A stretch of 64,000 bases of DNA from Zingiber officinale (taxonomy: Eukaryota > Streptophyta > Magnoliopsida > Zingiberales > Zingiberaceae): the NCBI RefSeq assembly GCF_018446385.1, contig NC_055999.1, positions 84,734,281-84,798,280 on the forward strand, written 5' to 3'. Positions 45,969 to 56,956 of this stretch are shown in pieces. The position numbers were made by a program, and so were the translations under genes. Under the pieces are notes generated by a model. That model made no database searches, had not been told where the DNA came from, and saw only the letters and a program-made list of their open reading frames with translations. Position 1 is the first letter of the stretch, and every line of letters starts with the position of its first letter.

Positions 45969-46736
45969 TCAAGAGAAGCCCTCTACAAACTTTCTGTAGT
46001 AGTCTACTAGCCCAAGAAAGCTTCTAATCTCACTGGCATTCTTTGGCCGGTTCCAGTTACTCACAGCTTTAATCATTATTGGGTCCACCATTACTCCTTC
46101 CTTGGAGATAATATGACCCAAAAATGATACTTGGTCGAGCCAGAACTCGCATTTGGAGAATTTTGCATACAACTGCTTCTCCCGCAGAATCTACAATACT
46201 ATGTTCAGGTGTGCGACATACTCTTCTTGGGTTCTCGAATAGATGAGGATATCGTCGATGAAAACGATTACAAACTTGTCGAGAAATGCCGAGAAAATCT
46301 GATTCATCAGGTCCATAAACAGAGCAGGAGCATTCGTTACTCCGAAGGGCATAACTACGAACTCAAAATGTCTGTATCTCGTTCGGAAAGCCTTCTTCGA
46401 TATATCATCCTGTTTCACTTTTACTTGATGATAGCCAGACCTTAGGTCAATCTTAGGGAAGATGGTGGCACCCTTTAACTGGTCAAACAGGTCATCAATC
46501 CGTGGTAGAGGGTACCGGTTCTTGATCGTCACTTTATTTAGCGCCCGGTAGTCTATGCACATTCGCATAGACCCATCTTTCTTCTTCACAAACAGTACTG
46601 GAGCTCCCCATGGAGAGTGACTAGGGCGGATAAGTCCCTTGCCGAGTAACTCTCGTAGCTGTTCCTGAAGTTCCTTCAATTCAGCTGGCGCCATACGGTA
46701 AGGTGCTTTAGAGATCGGTTTAGTACCATGAATCAC
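45969..46736 (-). pseudogene. Gypsy-2 reverse transcriptase
   Basis: Two frames. 46736-46191: [40 protein letters not shown], and [14 protein letters not shown] with the catalytic FIDD, then a stop. 46172-45969: [20 protein letters not shown] and [20 protein letters not shown] (thumb/connection). A single stop near 46191 and a frame change near 45969 break the enzyme. Confidence 0.9.
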
Positions 46737-46781
46737 TTCGATCTCAAATTCAATTTCTCTATCGGGGGCTAACCCTAGTAG

Positions 46782-47090
46782 TTAATCGGGGAATACTTCG
46801 GGGTAGTTGCATACAATTCTGACATCTTCCATCTTCTGGTCCTCTGCTTGGCTTGTATCAACCACATGTGCTAGAAACCCAGTGCATTTGCTGTCTAACA
46901 TCTTCTGTGCCTTTAAGGCTGATAAGAATCTCTTAGTTTCTTTCCTTGGCTCTCTGATAAATTCAAACGTCGGTTCTGCTTCTGGCCGAAAAACCACTTT
47001 TCTATCACGACACTCGATCGAAGCACCGTACTTGCTCAGGAAATCCATGCCCAATATAATATTATAATCCTGCATGTCGAGCACTATCAA
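46782..47090 (-). pseudogene. Gypsy-2 protease, C-terminal part
   Basis: Frame with DYNIILGMDFLSKYGASIEC and the linker CNYPEVFPD, corresponding to the second half of retropepsin. The N-terminal half is in the preceding frame, separated by a stop at 47097-47099. Confidence 0.85.
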
Positions 47091-47096
47091 ATCACA

Positions 47097-47936
47097 TTAG
47101 AGTTCTCTGTCTGCAATTTTGATAGGTGTGGCTCGCAACACATGAGTAGAAGGCATCACTTCTCCCGAAGGCAGGGTCGTTAAGAACTTGCAATCTAAGG
47201 CTTGTGGTGGCATATCTATCTTCCTTGTGAAATGTGTAAAGACAAACAAGTGTGTTTCCCTAGTATCAAATAATAGAGTAGCATGCTGACTGAAAATAAA
47301 TATCTGACCTGTGACAACCGTAGAAGCATTCACCACGTCTTCCTTGGTGAGGGAGAAAATCCTAGCATTCGTTGTAATTGGCGGGGCTTCCAATCTCCCT
47401 TGGCTTATCGAAGTCCCTTCTGTAGCAATCTGCATCTGATGTAGCTGTGGGGGAGCACCTTGGTTCTGGACATACTGCTGAGGAGGTGTCTGAACCTGAG
47501 TAGGGCAGTTCCTGGCCATATGTCCTTCCAATCCAAAGTTGTAGCACTTATTTGTGCCTATCCGGCATATCCCTGGATGCTTCTTCCCACATGCGATACA
47601 TTGAGGAAACATGGGTTGCTTGCTTGCTGGACCACCCTTAGAGTCATTCCATTGCTTTCTCTTGCCACTGTGGTTCCATTTCCAGCTGGCTCTGGTGCTT
47701 TGAGTTTTCTGTCCTCCTGACTGGGCTTGACTCTTGCCCTCGTTCAGCACCTTCAAGTAGTGTTCGGTGATCAAAGCACTGCTGATTAGCTCTTCTGCAG
47801 TCTGCGGTCTATTAACTCCGCCGGCCACGTTCAGAGCTATCTCGGGTCTGAGCATCTTCAGCATGAGTCTGACCCTTTCTCTTTCTGTACTGACTAGCTC
47901 TGGGCATAGGCGCGCTAGTCGGTTGAATCTCTTCAC
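47097..47936 (-). pseudogene. Gypsy-2 gag C-terminal part with zinc knuckle and protease N-terminus
   Basis: A 279-codon frame. It has ERVRLMLKMLRPEIALNVAG, a basic region, then CYNFGLEGHMARNC, a zinc knuckle whose second Cys is Phe, then the protease start in which the expected DTGATHSYI reads DTRETHLFV. Both the RNA-binding and catalytic sites are therefore damaged, although the frame stays open. Confidence 0.88.
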
Positions 47937-47960
47937 AGCTTCATTAACTGATAGGTCACC

Positions 47961-48512
47961 TTACCGGAACTCGGTGAACTCGTCGTAGTGCTTGTTCGTC
48001 ACACGCATGTGGAAGAATTCTTTGAAAAATTCATCGAAAAATTCAGTTTCGAAGGTTGTCCATCTCATTTGATTTACTTGTCTCTTGGCTTTGACTCCAT
48101 CCCACCACATTCTTGTCTCACCCGTAAGGCAGAACGATGCACACTTGACCTTCTCATGTTCTGGCCAGTCCAATAGTTCTACTATGCTCTCCACAGTCTT
48201 GAACTAGGCTTGAGCATCCCATGGTTCACAGTTACCAGAGAAGGCTTCCGGCTTCAGTCTCTGCCACTGAATCAGGTACGTCTCCTGTCTAACCACTGGA
48301 GCAGGGCCTACCGGTGGTACTGGTACAACTATAGGTACGACTGGCATCGTATTCTGATTTCATGGTGGGGTAGCAGGGTTCCCTTGCTGATTCATCAGAG
48401 TATTAATCACTAGCTGCTGTTCAGTGACCTGACGCTGAAGTTCAGTGACTACGTGCATCAGATCAGGTGGGGGTACCGTCTCATCGGCTCTGGTATTGCG
48501 TCTTCTAGCCAT
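47961..48512 (-). pseudogene. Gypsy-2 gag N-terminal part
   Basis: The start at 48512 (MARRRNTRADETVPPPDLMH) has a glutamine-rich helix (ELQRQVTEQQLVINTLMNQQ), then a stop near 48360. The capsid core resumes at 48194-47961 (EKVKCASFCLTGETRMWWDG, FETEFFDEFF) and stops again. The parts align with intact chromovirus gag order. Confidence 0.85.
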
Positions 48513-48753
48513 GCTTTTCTTCATAATGCCAACAAGGCTAGCATAAGTTATCATCATTCCTACCCTACCTCATGCATACTTAGACTAAAACGTTCTTTAT
48601 CATAATTAAAAGAATAGAGTAGACATGCATATTTATATAAAAGCATTTCTTATCATGCATAAAGAAATAGAGTAGGCATAAAGATGGCATAGGAATTCTT
48701 ACTTGGAGCGGCAGGATGGAGGCTTGATGTGTGTGTAGTGGAAAGACAGACCT

Positions 48754-48765
48754 GCTCTGATACCA
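48754..48765 (-). promoter_or_regulatory. Primer-binding site of Gypsy-2
   Basis: Minus strand TGGTATCAGAGC, three bases from the right LTR. 48513-48753 is leader. Confidence 0.9.
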
Positions 48766-48768
48766 AAC

Positions 48769-51712
48769 TGTAACGCCCGCCCCTCCACTACTACTACCTT
48801 AGGAAGGACGGGGTAACTTACAACATACATACATGCATAAATATGAAATCATGACAGCGGAAGTGATTTATATATTTTTTTCTTCATATCATCATTTCAT
48901 CATACTCATATAAACATGTTAACATGACATGGCATGGAGAGCTACATGATCATACTATCATAGTAGCATTTTTAACTAAACATGTGAACAGGGTAGTCAT
49001 GCAACCTATTAAACATGCTAACTTGCTAATCCTTTCAACATATCGTGTGAACATGCTAGCATTCATGCATATAACTTGACTTAGAAAGTAGCATGTGAAC
49101 AAGTGGAAACATAAATATCCAAACCGGTTAAACATGTTCAAATTATTATATTGTAGCAACCATCAAAGCCTAAGGTAGAAAACATAGTCTTTTCCCTTCT
49201 CTGCAGTACAAGGAAAAGTAAAACTATATGCACATAGGCTTAGTAAGATCCTTTCCTACTCACAAAAACCATGAATCATGAATTAAACATATAGTAGTGA
49301 CATATTCTTTTATTCAATCTATAACTTGAACATTTACATGCTAGCATAAAGTAGTGACATACTCACTTAATCTAATCATAACATAACATGTGAGAGCATA
49401 AGCATAAGGTAATAGCATGTTCATATAGGCATCATAAACATATCTCAAAAGAGCATAAATCATAGCATATAGAAGCATAAGCATATATAGCATGAAACAT
49501 CTCAAGAGAGCATCTACCTAAAGCATAAGAAATCATATAGCATGAGATATGTAGATGAAAGATGTTCTTTTGAAAACATGTATCATGTAGCATGAAATGA
49601 ATATATACAAGATGCCCTTTTGAAAACATATATCATATAAGTACTTAAACATAATCTCAACATGAGGGCCCGGCTTTGTATCACATACATACATGAATGC
49701 ACGCATCCTAAGTAGATCCAAGGTAGCTAATCTTGAACCTACTAGGAACTAGGCCCGTTTCTTTGACCATCGACCTAGGGGCAACTTAGGAGCCCATCCC
49801 TTTTACTAGGCTCGTTTTATAGACCATCGACCAAGGGGCAACTTAGGAGCCCATCCCTGGAAGCCATACAAAAGTAAAATAGCATACATGTCTCTTGTCA
49901 TAGCATAGCATATCATGTTTCTTGTCATATTATAGCATATCATGTTTCTTGTCATATCATAAAGAGTGCTCTTAGTCCCAACTTATAAGGAAGCATCTCT
50001 TAGGCTTTTCATCTTACATAAGCCTTGCATAAGCATAACATGATGGCATAACGTGCACATAACATATAGCATATCATAAGAATCATAACATGATGACATA
50101 AAGTGCACTTAACATATAACATATCATAGGAATCATAACATGATGGCATAAAGTGCACATAACATATAGCATATCATAGAAATCTTAATCATGTATAGTT
50201 GGAATTTTTTTGAACTCTCTACAAGTCTCAATCATGATTTGACAGAAACATATAGGCATGGTCATGGGTTTTTCAAGCAACATAAAACATGGAACTCAAT
50301 ATCCTAACATCCCATAATTCTTAGTATAACATGTGAGGACTTTAGGAATCCTAGGTAGCTTCTTAACCTAATCTTTTTCTTCTTGGCCGAAACCCTAGGA
50401 GCATGGTTCCAAGTTTCTAAGTAACATAAAGCATGAAAACTTTAACCTAACATCATGTAGTGGGTTACAAACCATAAGGAATCATAAGCAAGCATAATTT
50501 AGGTATTAAACATTCTCTAAGCCTATTTAACTTTTCATGGCCGAAACCCTAAGGAGCCATATTTCAAGATCTAAGCAACATAAAGTATGAAAATCTTAAC
50601 CTAACATCATGTAGTGGGTTACAAACCATAAGGAATCATAAGCAAGCATCATTTAGGTATTAAACATTCTCTAAGCCTATTTAACTTTTCATGGCTGAAA
50701 CCCTAAGGAGCCATATTACAAGATCTAAGCAACATAAAGTATGAAAATCTTAACCTAACATCATGTAGTGGGTTACAAACCATAAGGAATCATAAGCAAG
50801 CATAGTTTAGATTTTTAACTTTCTCCAAGCCTAATTATCTTTTCATGGCCGAATCCCTAAGGAGCAACCTTTCAAGATCTAAGCAACATGAAGCATGAAA
50901 ACCTTAACCTAACATCATGTGGTGGGTTACAAACTATAAGGAATCATAAACAATTATAACTTAGATTTTTAACTTCCTCTAAGCCTTTTTATCTTGTCAT
51001 GGCCGAAACCCTAAGGAGCAAAATTTCATGATCTAAGGAACATGAAGCATGAAAACCTTAACCTAACATCATGTAGTGGGTTACAAACCATAAGGAATCA
51101 TAAACAAATATAACTTAGATTTTTAACTTCCTCTAAGCCTTTTTATCTTGTCATGGCCGAAACCCTAACCATAGGAAGCATGAAAACAACTACTTGTAAT
51201 GTAGGTGAGGGGATACTAACACCCTCTTGCTTGGTCCTAAGGAAAATTGCCCTTGCTTTTGTGAATTTTGCCTAGGAAGGAGGCCTTAGCTTGACTTCGA
51301 CAATGAGGAAGGAGAGCACTTTGGTTTTCAGTGGAGAGAAGCAGGGAGGAAGAAGAGAGAAGAAAAAAAATGGAGTTCTCTTTCCCTTTCTCTTACTTAT
51401 GCTAAATGAAGGAAGAAAGCAAACTCAACTTGTCATTGAAAGAAAAAGAAGAAAACTCAAGCTTTTCTTTCTAAGTGGAGGAAGCCTTTCCTTACCTTTA
51501 ACTACCATGTCCCCTTCCCTTCTAATAGCACACCCCTGCTAGGGCTACTGATTATCACATACATGCATCTAACAAGAGGTCCAAGGTTCAAACCTTGGTC
51601 ATGCCTCTTTTTGGTTCTATTTTCTCTTATATTTTTGGGAAAATTCATATAAGGTCCATTCTAATCATGATAAAATTCATATGAAATTATTAGAGATCCT
51701 ATGGGTGCTACA
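48769..51712 (-). repeat. Right (5') LTR of Gypsy-2
   Basis: 2944 bases, matching the left LTR closely except for the missing 127-base piece at about 49187. Includes the 155-bp tandem array (50385-51175) and T-arm-like hairpin (51581-51598). Confidence 0.92.
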
Positions 51713-52051
51713 AGAAATGTGTTTCAGACTCAACCATGGAAACTGAGTATGTGGCAGCCTTTGATGCAACCAAAGAAGCTGTATGACTTTGGAACTTCCT
51801 AATGGACTTAGATGTGATTCCTAGTTTGCCCAAAATCATCACAATTTATTGTGATAATAGCGGTGCAGTAGCAATCTTGAAGGAACCACGAGCCCAAAAG
51901 GCGAGTAAACACATAGAGCGCAAGTACCACCTGATACGAGACATCGTGAAGCGAGGGGAAGTTGTTGTTGCCAAGATTGCATCAGTAGATAGCTTGGTAG
52001 ATCCTTTCACTAAGGCCCATCCGGCGAAAGCTTTTGATCGGCATGTTGAAT
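51713..52051 (+). pseudogene. Copia RNase H, C-terminal part
   Basis: Continues the host Copia frame after the Gypsy-2 insertion: DSTMETEYVAAFDATKEAV, a TGA at 51784-51786, then from 51802 PKIITIYCDNSGAVAILKEP, HIERKYHLIRDIV and FDRHVE at the end. The catalytic Glu (TEY) and Asp (YCDN) remain; the TGA breaks the frame. Confidence 0.9.
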
Positions 52052-52103
52052 GAATGAGAATCAGATGTATGGCAGTGTTTATGACAACATAATCTTTTAG
52101 TAT

Positions 52104-52113
52104 AAGTGGGAGA
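52104..52113 (+). promoter_or_regulatory. Polypurine tract of the Copia element
   Basis: AAGTGGGAGA followed by TTGTTAGAG; marks the start of the 3' LTR at 52115. Confidence 0.85.
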
Positions 52114-52114
52114 T

Positions 52115-54565
52115 TGTTAGAGTGCATACTAAAAGTCTAGTTTTTTGTAAACATTTATTTTGAAATAAAAGAATCACATTGGTCAAATGTCTACATTTAT
52201 ATACTAAGTGTAGTTATTCAATTAATTTATATTGTAGATAACATGGTGTGTGGTATCACACACAGAAGATCATGTTATCAGTTCCTTATAAATTATAGAT
52301 AGTAGCTCATGGCAAAGATGGATAGAAACAACCATTGTAATAGTCGTAGTATAATTTGATATTAGTTTATCTTGACTATAAAATTACACTAGTACACTAT
52401 GAGTTTATTGAGCAGGTCCATTTAAGGTAGTTTCTTTTTATACTAACTACATAAAAGAACAAGACCTTTGTTATTATGGAAGTGTGTGCTCTTAATCCCG
52501 ATATAATAACAAGCACGCGTACTTAGTATTTATTTCTTTGACTTATCAATGGATGAGATTTAGCTCGTTAAATCAAGAGGTCCGATAAGTTGAGAAATGA
52601 TATTATTTATAGTGTATGTTGTTGATTATAGAAGGAAACTGTGCCCTAGGAATATAAGTTGATAATGTCCCTAAGAGGAGCTCATAAGGATTGTCATGTA
52701 AACCCTGCAGGTAGACTTAGTCCGACTTGATAATAATGTTGAGTGGTACTACTCTTGGAATAAGATATTAATTAAATGAGTTGTCAGTAACTCATTTAAT
52801 TAGTGGACATTCGATATCTTAAACACAGGGAGACTAACACACTCATGATAAGAAGGAGCACATATAGTAATATGGGATTGGTGCGGTAGTTCAATAATAA
52901 CTCTTTAGTGGTATGAGTTATTATTGATGAACTCGAGTTGGGTGTTCGGGGTGAACACGGGAAGCTCAAGTTCATCGGGAGATCAAAACCAATTCCTCCT
53001 CTCCGTCCCTGTCTTAGTCTCTTATTTATAAAGTCTTATATCCACCTAAAGCCCACATTCTTACCCATCCTTAGGTGGCCGGCCAAGCCAAGCTTGGAGC
53101 CCAAGCAAGGGTCGACCAAGATAAACCTTGGATGGACCAAGTTGTGGCCGGCCCTAGCTTGGAGCTCAAGCAAGGGTGGCCGACCACAATTAAAATAAAA
53201 GGGATTTTAATTTTAAAATATTTCCTTATGTGGAAGCCATGATTTAAAAGAGTGTTTTAAAATTAAATCTTTCCTTTTATAGTTTTTACAAAAGATTAAG
53301 AGAAAAGTTTGATGTCTTTCCTTATTTGTAGTTAAAAGGAAGATTTTAATTTTGGAAAAAACTTTCCTTTTTTGTAATCATCCACATGTTTTAATAAAGA
53401 GATTTTAATTTATAAAAGTTTCCTTTTATAACCAACCATGAAGGGATTTTTTTTTAAAGAGAAATTTTTATTTAAAAAAAAATTCCGGAAACAAATTATG
53501 AAGTTTAAATTTTGTGTTTAAAACTTTCCTTGTTTGGAGGATTGGTAGGGGACGACCATTAAAGGTTTGTAAGGAAATTTTTAATTAAATTTTCCTTCTT
53601 AAACATTGGCAAGGAATATAAGGAAGTTTTAATTATAAAACTTTCCTTATTTGCCTAGACTAAGGAAGATAAAAGAGAGGGTAGAGGTGCCTCACCTTAC
53701 AACACATCTTCTATTATTCCTCTCTTCTACTCCTTGGTGGTGGCTGTCCCTCTCTTCCTCTTCTTCTCCTATTCTTCTTCCTTGTGTGGCCGGCGGCATC
53801 TTCATCTCAAGGAGCTTGGTTGGTGGTCGGATCTTGTCAAAGGAAGAAGGAGAGATAGGAGGCTTTGTTTCTTAGCATCCCTTGGAGCTTGGTGGTGGTG
53901 GTCGAAACTTGCAAGAGAAGAAGGAGGCTTGGGTGGATTCTCGTCTCGGTAGATCATCGCCCACATGGCGTCCGAGATAAGAAGAGGAATACAACAGAAG
54001 ATCGTGAGGTCTATAAGCTACAAAAGGTATAACTAATTATTAGTTTCCGCATCATAACTAGTTCATCCTTTTGTTTAGATGTTGAAATACCAAACACAAG
54101 AGGCTAATGAATCTAGGCTATCGAATTTATGTTTTCATTTTTGTGTTTCTTTTATTTTTCGAACTTGTGATTCGATTGTTCTTATTGGTTAAACATCGGG
54201 TTACTATAAGGAGATTAAATATTGAATTTCATTGAAAGACTTTGTCTAGGAAGTGGTGGATGCTCCCATACCCAAGAAGGCCTAGTGCCTCACCATGTTT
54301 AACCTGGAAGCCGATATCTGAAATTAATATTTAATCGAATTTGTAACATGAGTGGATTTGGATTAATAATGTTAAGCATCGTTTGTGATCCAAGTCTAAA
54401 CCTCTAAGAACAGATAAGCAGAATTTGAAATCAATAATGTTAAGTTCTGTTTGTGATTCCAAATTTAATTTCTAAAGAACACAATAGGTTGTTAGGAATG
54501 GTTCAGGACTTGTACAAAATTTTTACACAGGGGAACTGGTACAATATTCCGAGTAGCAACCAACA
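52115..54565 (+). repeat. 3' LTR of the Copia element
   Basis: 2451 bases, uninterrupted; serves as the empty-site reference for the CACTA and Gypsy-1 insertions in the 5' LTR. Frames such as 52938-53198 appear in both LTRs and are not genes. Confidence 0.92.
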
Positions 54566-56440
54566 AGGCTAAACTTTTCTTTTCTTTTCTTACATCTGAT
54601 TTGCAACTAGTTTTCTAATTCTGTTTTGTATTCCTCCATTTGCATTAGTTCTTTGTTTTCATTCATTGCATTCTTTCATTCATTCATTACATTGTTCATT
54701 AATTATTTTTGTAAACTACATTCTTTTTATTCTTGTATTCTTTTCTTTTCTTAGAATTAAATTCTTTAATCTTGTTCTTGTATGCGAAGATCTAACTTTG
54801 CAGGAGAATTACTTCCTCTTGATTCTGAGATTGATAGAACATTCCATAGAAGGAGAATCTTGCAAAGACATCAAGAAGAACAAGAATCTGGATTCTAGTT
54901 TTATTGCGCATTTTCTTTCTTGTCTTTAATTCTGCATTTTTAGTTTTTCTTATAATTTTTTTTAGATATTTGGAGCACTAACATATCAAGAAGGACTTCA
55001 AGAGAATTTTTCATACCCATGAGTGCAAGAGTAAGATCTTCCATTGAAGAATATTATGACTCAGAAGATGATGAATTTGAGTTCCTTTGTGGAGTGTGTG
55101 GTAGCACATCTCATCCAACTACTATTTGTCACTTCCAAAAATCTGCTAATGCTTCGGAACTTCAGTATTTGCTTTAACCTCAATATTAAGATACATATAA
55201 GCAAGTTCCTGATACTTATGTCTATGGCTGGGGAGATCTTCAAATTCAGAACCCTCAACCCCAGCCAATTCAAGAGTAGAGTGAGCAGTTATTATTCCAG
55301 CAGCAGATCTCTGGCCCGCCTCAACATTATAATCAATTTTGGATAGATTATCAAAATTTGGAGTACAAATACATACAAAATGTTGAGCATTATTCCTATG
55401 TGTATTAGTATCCGTCAGAGTTTCAGGATGATTTTTCATTAGACAGACCACATCATTTACCACCAGATGAGCTGATTGACTTGGAGGACTCTCAAAATCC
55501 AAATATTCCTGCTCCAAGTCATATGAAGACACAACACAAGATTATGAAGAGCTAATGGTGCAACGGGGGACCCTAGCTTTACGAACATTACTACAAATTT
55601 CTAATAAAGCTGTTGATCCTTCTATTGATGATATTGATGTTAGTGGACTCTTCACTACTTATGATGATGATGTGGTGTACTATGGAGGAAACGTCCCAAG
55701 AATCACCTCCTTTGATCACAACCAATTGATGCTATGGAATTTGTAAGAATTGAATTGGTTGATGATAAATGTGTAGGACTTGTGCAATGGAAGAAAAGCC
55801 CCAAGAATCACTACTTTTAGAGGCACTACCACTCGAACAAGAGCTAGAACCACTATAAAATTCTAAAGAGGTCACATCCACTTGTTTAGATCTTTCAGGT
55901 ACATCTCAGCACTACAAGGTTAGTATTCTTAGTTATCATTTGGAAAATTTTATAGAGGTACCTATAATTGATTTTGTTGGACGTGATTCAATTTTTGATA
56001 CATATTCAGTTCATACTAATACGATTCTACTTCCTTCTTATATTACATGCTTGTGGGAGGTTTGTCTTTCTTTTGGGCGTGTAGGTTTTAAAGAGGCCAA
56101 TAATTGGAAGCTCATATTGAACCGTCTTCGACCACCTGAAAGAATTTTAAAGAAGACGAAGATGGAGAGAGCGATACTTCACTTCTTAACTCATATATTG
56201 AAAGCTCTCTCCATAATAAAAGCCCTTAGTAGGAGGGTGTTGAAATATCTTACTCCTCTAAGATCGCGATTTCGTTAAATCTAATGAGGTGGTCGAGCTA
56301 AAGACCTTAAACAAGCGCTTTTTGGGATGCAACCCAAGGGTTCCTTTAGTATTTTTCAGTTGTAGTTTTCCATTTCATTAGTTAGTACTTTTAAATTTAT
56401 TGTTACCTTTGTTTTCAGGTTGAAATTCTGCTGGCCATGA
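54566..56440 (+). mobile_element. Interior of family Y element, right part
   Basis: Continues the Athila-like element after the Copia insertion. Pyrimidine-rich start, then a broken gag-like frame (55019-55555), frames at 55555-55746 and 55940-56278 without recognised domains, and the AAACAAGCGCTTTTTGGGAT landmark near 56309. No pol domains are seen. Confidence 0.55.
55019..55555 (+). pseudogene. Gag-like frame of family Y with a zinc-knuckle-like motif
   Basis: One frame broken by four stops: MSARVRSSIEEYYDSEDDEF then FLCGVCGSTSHPTTICH (CX2CX4HX4C), then a Gln/Pro/Tyr-rich tail (QPQPIQE, QISGPPQHYNQFW) and an acidic end (LPPDELIDLEDSQ). This resembles the gag tail of non-autonomous Athila/Tat elements, but I cannot assign it further. 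Confidence 0.5.
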
Positions 56441-56514
56441 CTTCTTCATAGGCATGGAAGTGTTGGAGAAGTTGGGAAGGAGCGAGATCATCTAAGATTA
56501 AGCAAAACAGAGCT

Positions 56515-56950
56515 CGGCCGTGTGTTAAACACGGCCGTGTATGACCTGCAGAGAAGGAGGATGCATGGGCTGTGTCTTTAAGACACGACCGTGTAAGGAC
56601 TCCCGAGAAGAAAATTGCCCAACCGTGTACCAGACACGACTGTGTGATGATTCCAGAAGAGGAAATGTGCTAGGCCGTGTCCCACACATGACCGTGTAAA
56701 AATCTAGAGGAGGAATCTGCATTGCCCCTGACATCTAGCACGACCGTGCAAGGAAACCCAAAGAGGAAAAGGATGAGGCCGTGTCTCACACACGGCTATG
56801 CGAGATAGACCGAGAAGAAGATGGATGTGGCCGTGCCAATCGACACGACCATGCTGACCCACCCGACAAGGAGAGGGTTGAGGCCGTGTAGATCTACACT
56901 GCCCGTGTAGAGCCATTTACTTTGGTCGTGTCTAGAAGACACAACTAGAC
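56515..56950. repeat. GGCCGTGT/ACACGGCC dyad array, right copy
   Basis: About seven imperfect dyads (CGGCCGTGT..ACACGGCCGTG and variants with CACGACCGTG) at 50-60 base spacing with unique spacers, as at 13020-13440. Ends where an LTR begins at 56957. Whether this is 3' interior or the start of a truncated right LTR cannot be told. Confidence 0.75.
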
Positions 56951-56956
56951 CAAGGC

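Larger units (their letters stand above)
42318..51712 (-). mobile_element. Gypsy-2: chromodomain-type Gypsy lacking integrase
   Basis: Perfect AGAAA target duplication (42313-42317, 51713-51717). LTRs start TGTAACGCC and end ..TACA; left 3073 bases, right 2944 bases. Gag, protease, reverse transcriptase and RNase H lie on the minus strand, but integrase and chromodomain are deleted: the RNase H end (VADALSRKF) is followed within 30 bases by the terminal codons KYPELF and the polypurine tract. Protease and zinc-knuckle residues are also changed. Confidence 0.93.
14528..54565 (+). mobile_element. Copia (TNT1-94-like) LTR retrotransposon carrying four insertions
   Basis: Both LTRs start TGTTAGAGTG and end GTAGCAACCAACA, and are flanked by AGACT (14523-14527) and AGGCT (54566-54570), a 5-bp target duplication with one difference. 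Net LTR length is about 2.43 and 2.45 kb. By eye there are about 20 differences in the first 240 bases of the LTR pair, so this is an old insertion. Order on the plus strand: leader, protease, integrase, reverse transcriptase, RNase H. Gag is missing and pol has many stops. Confidence 0.9.
12771..56956 (+). mobile_element. Athila/Tat-like Gypsy element (family Y), split by nested insertions
   Basis: The left LTR (12771-14463) is followed by a primer-binding site and 60 bases of interior; the interior resumes at 54566 after the inserted Copia element and continues past a gag-like frame and the sequence AACAAGCGCTTTTTGGGATGC near 56310-56330, a landmark of Athila/Tat-type interiors. The right end is lost at 56957, where another LTR begins. 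No pol is present, so the element is non-autonomous or heavily deleted. Confidence 0.6.
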
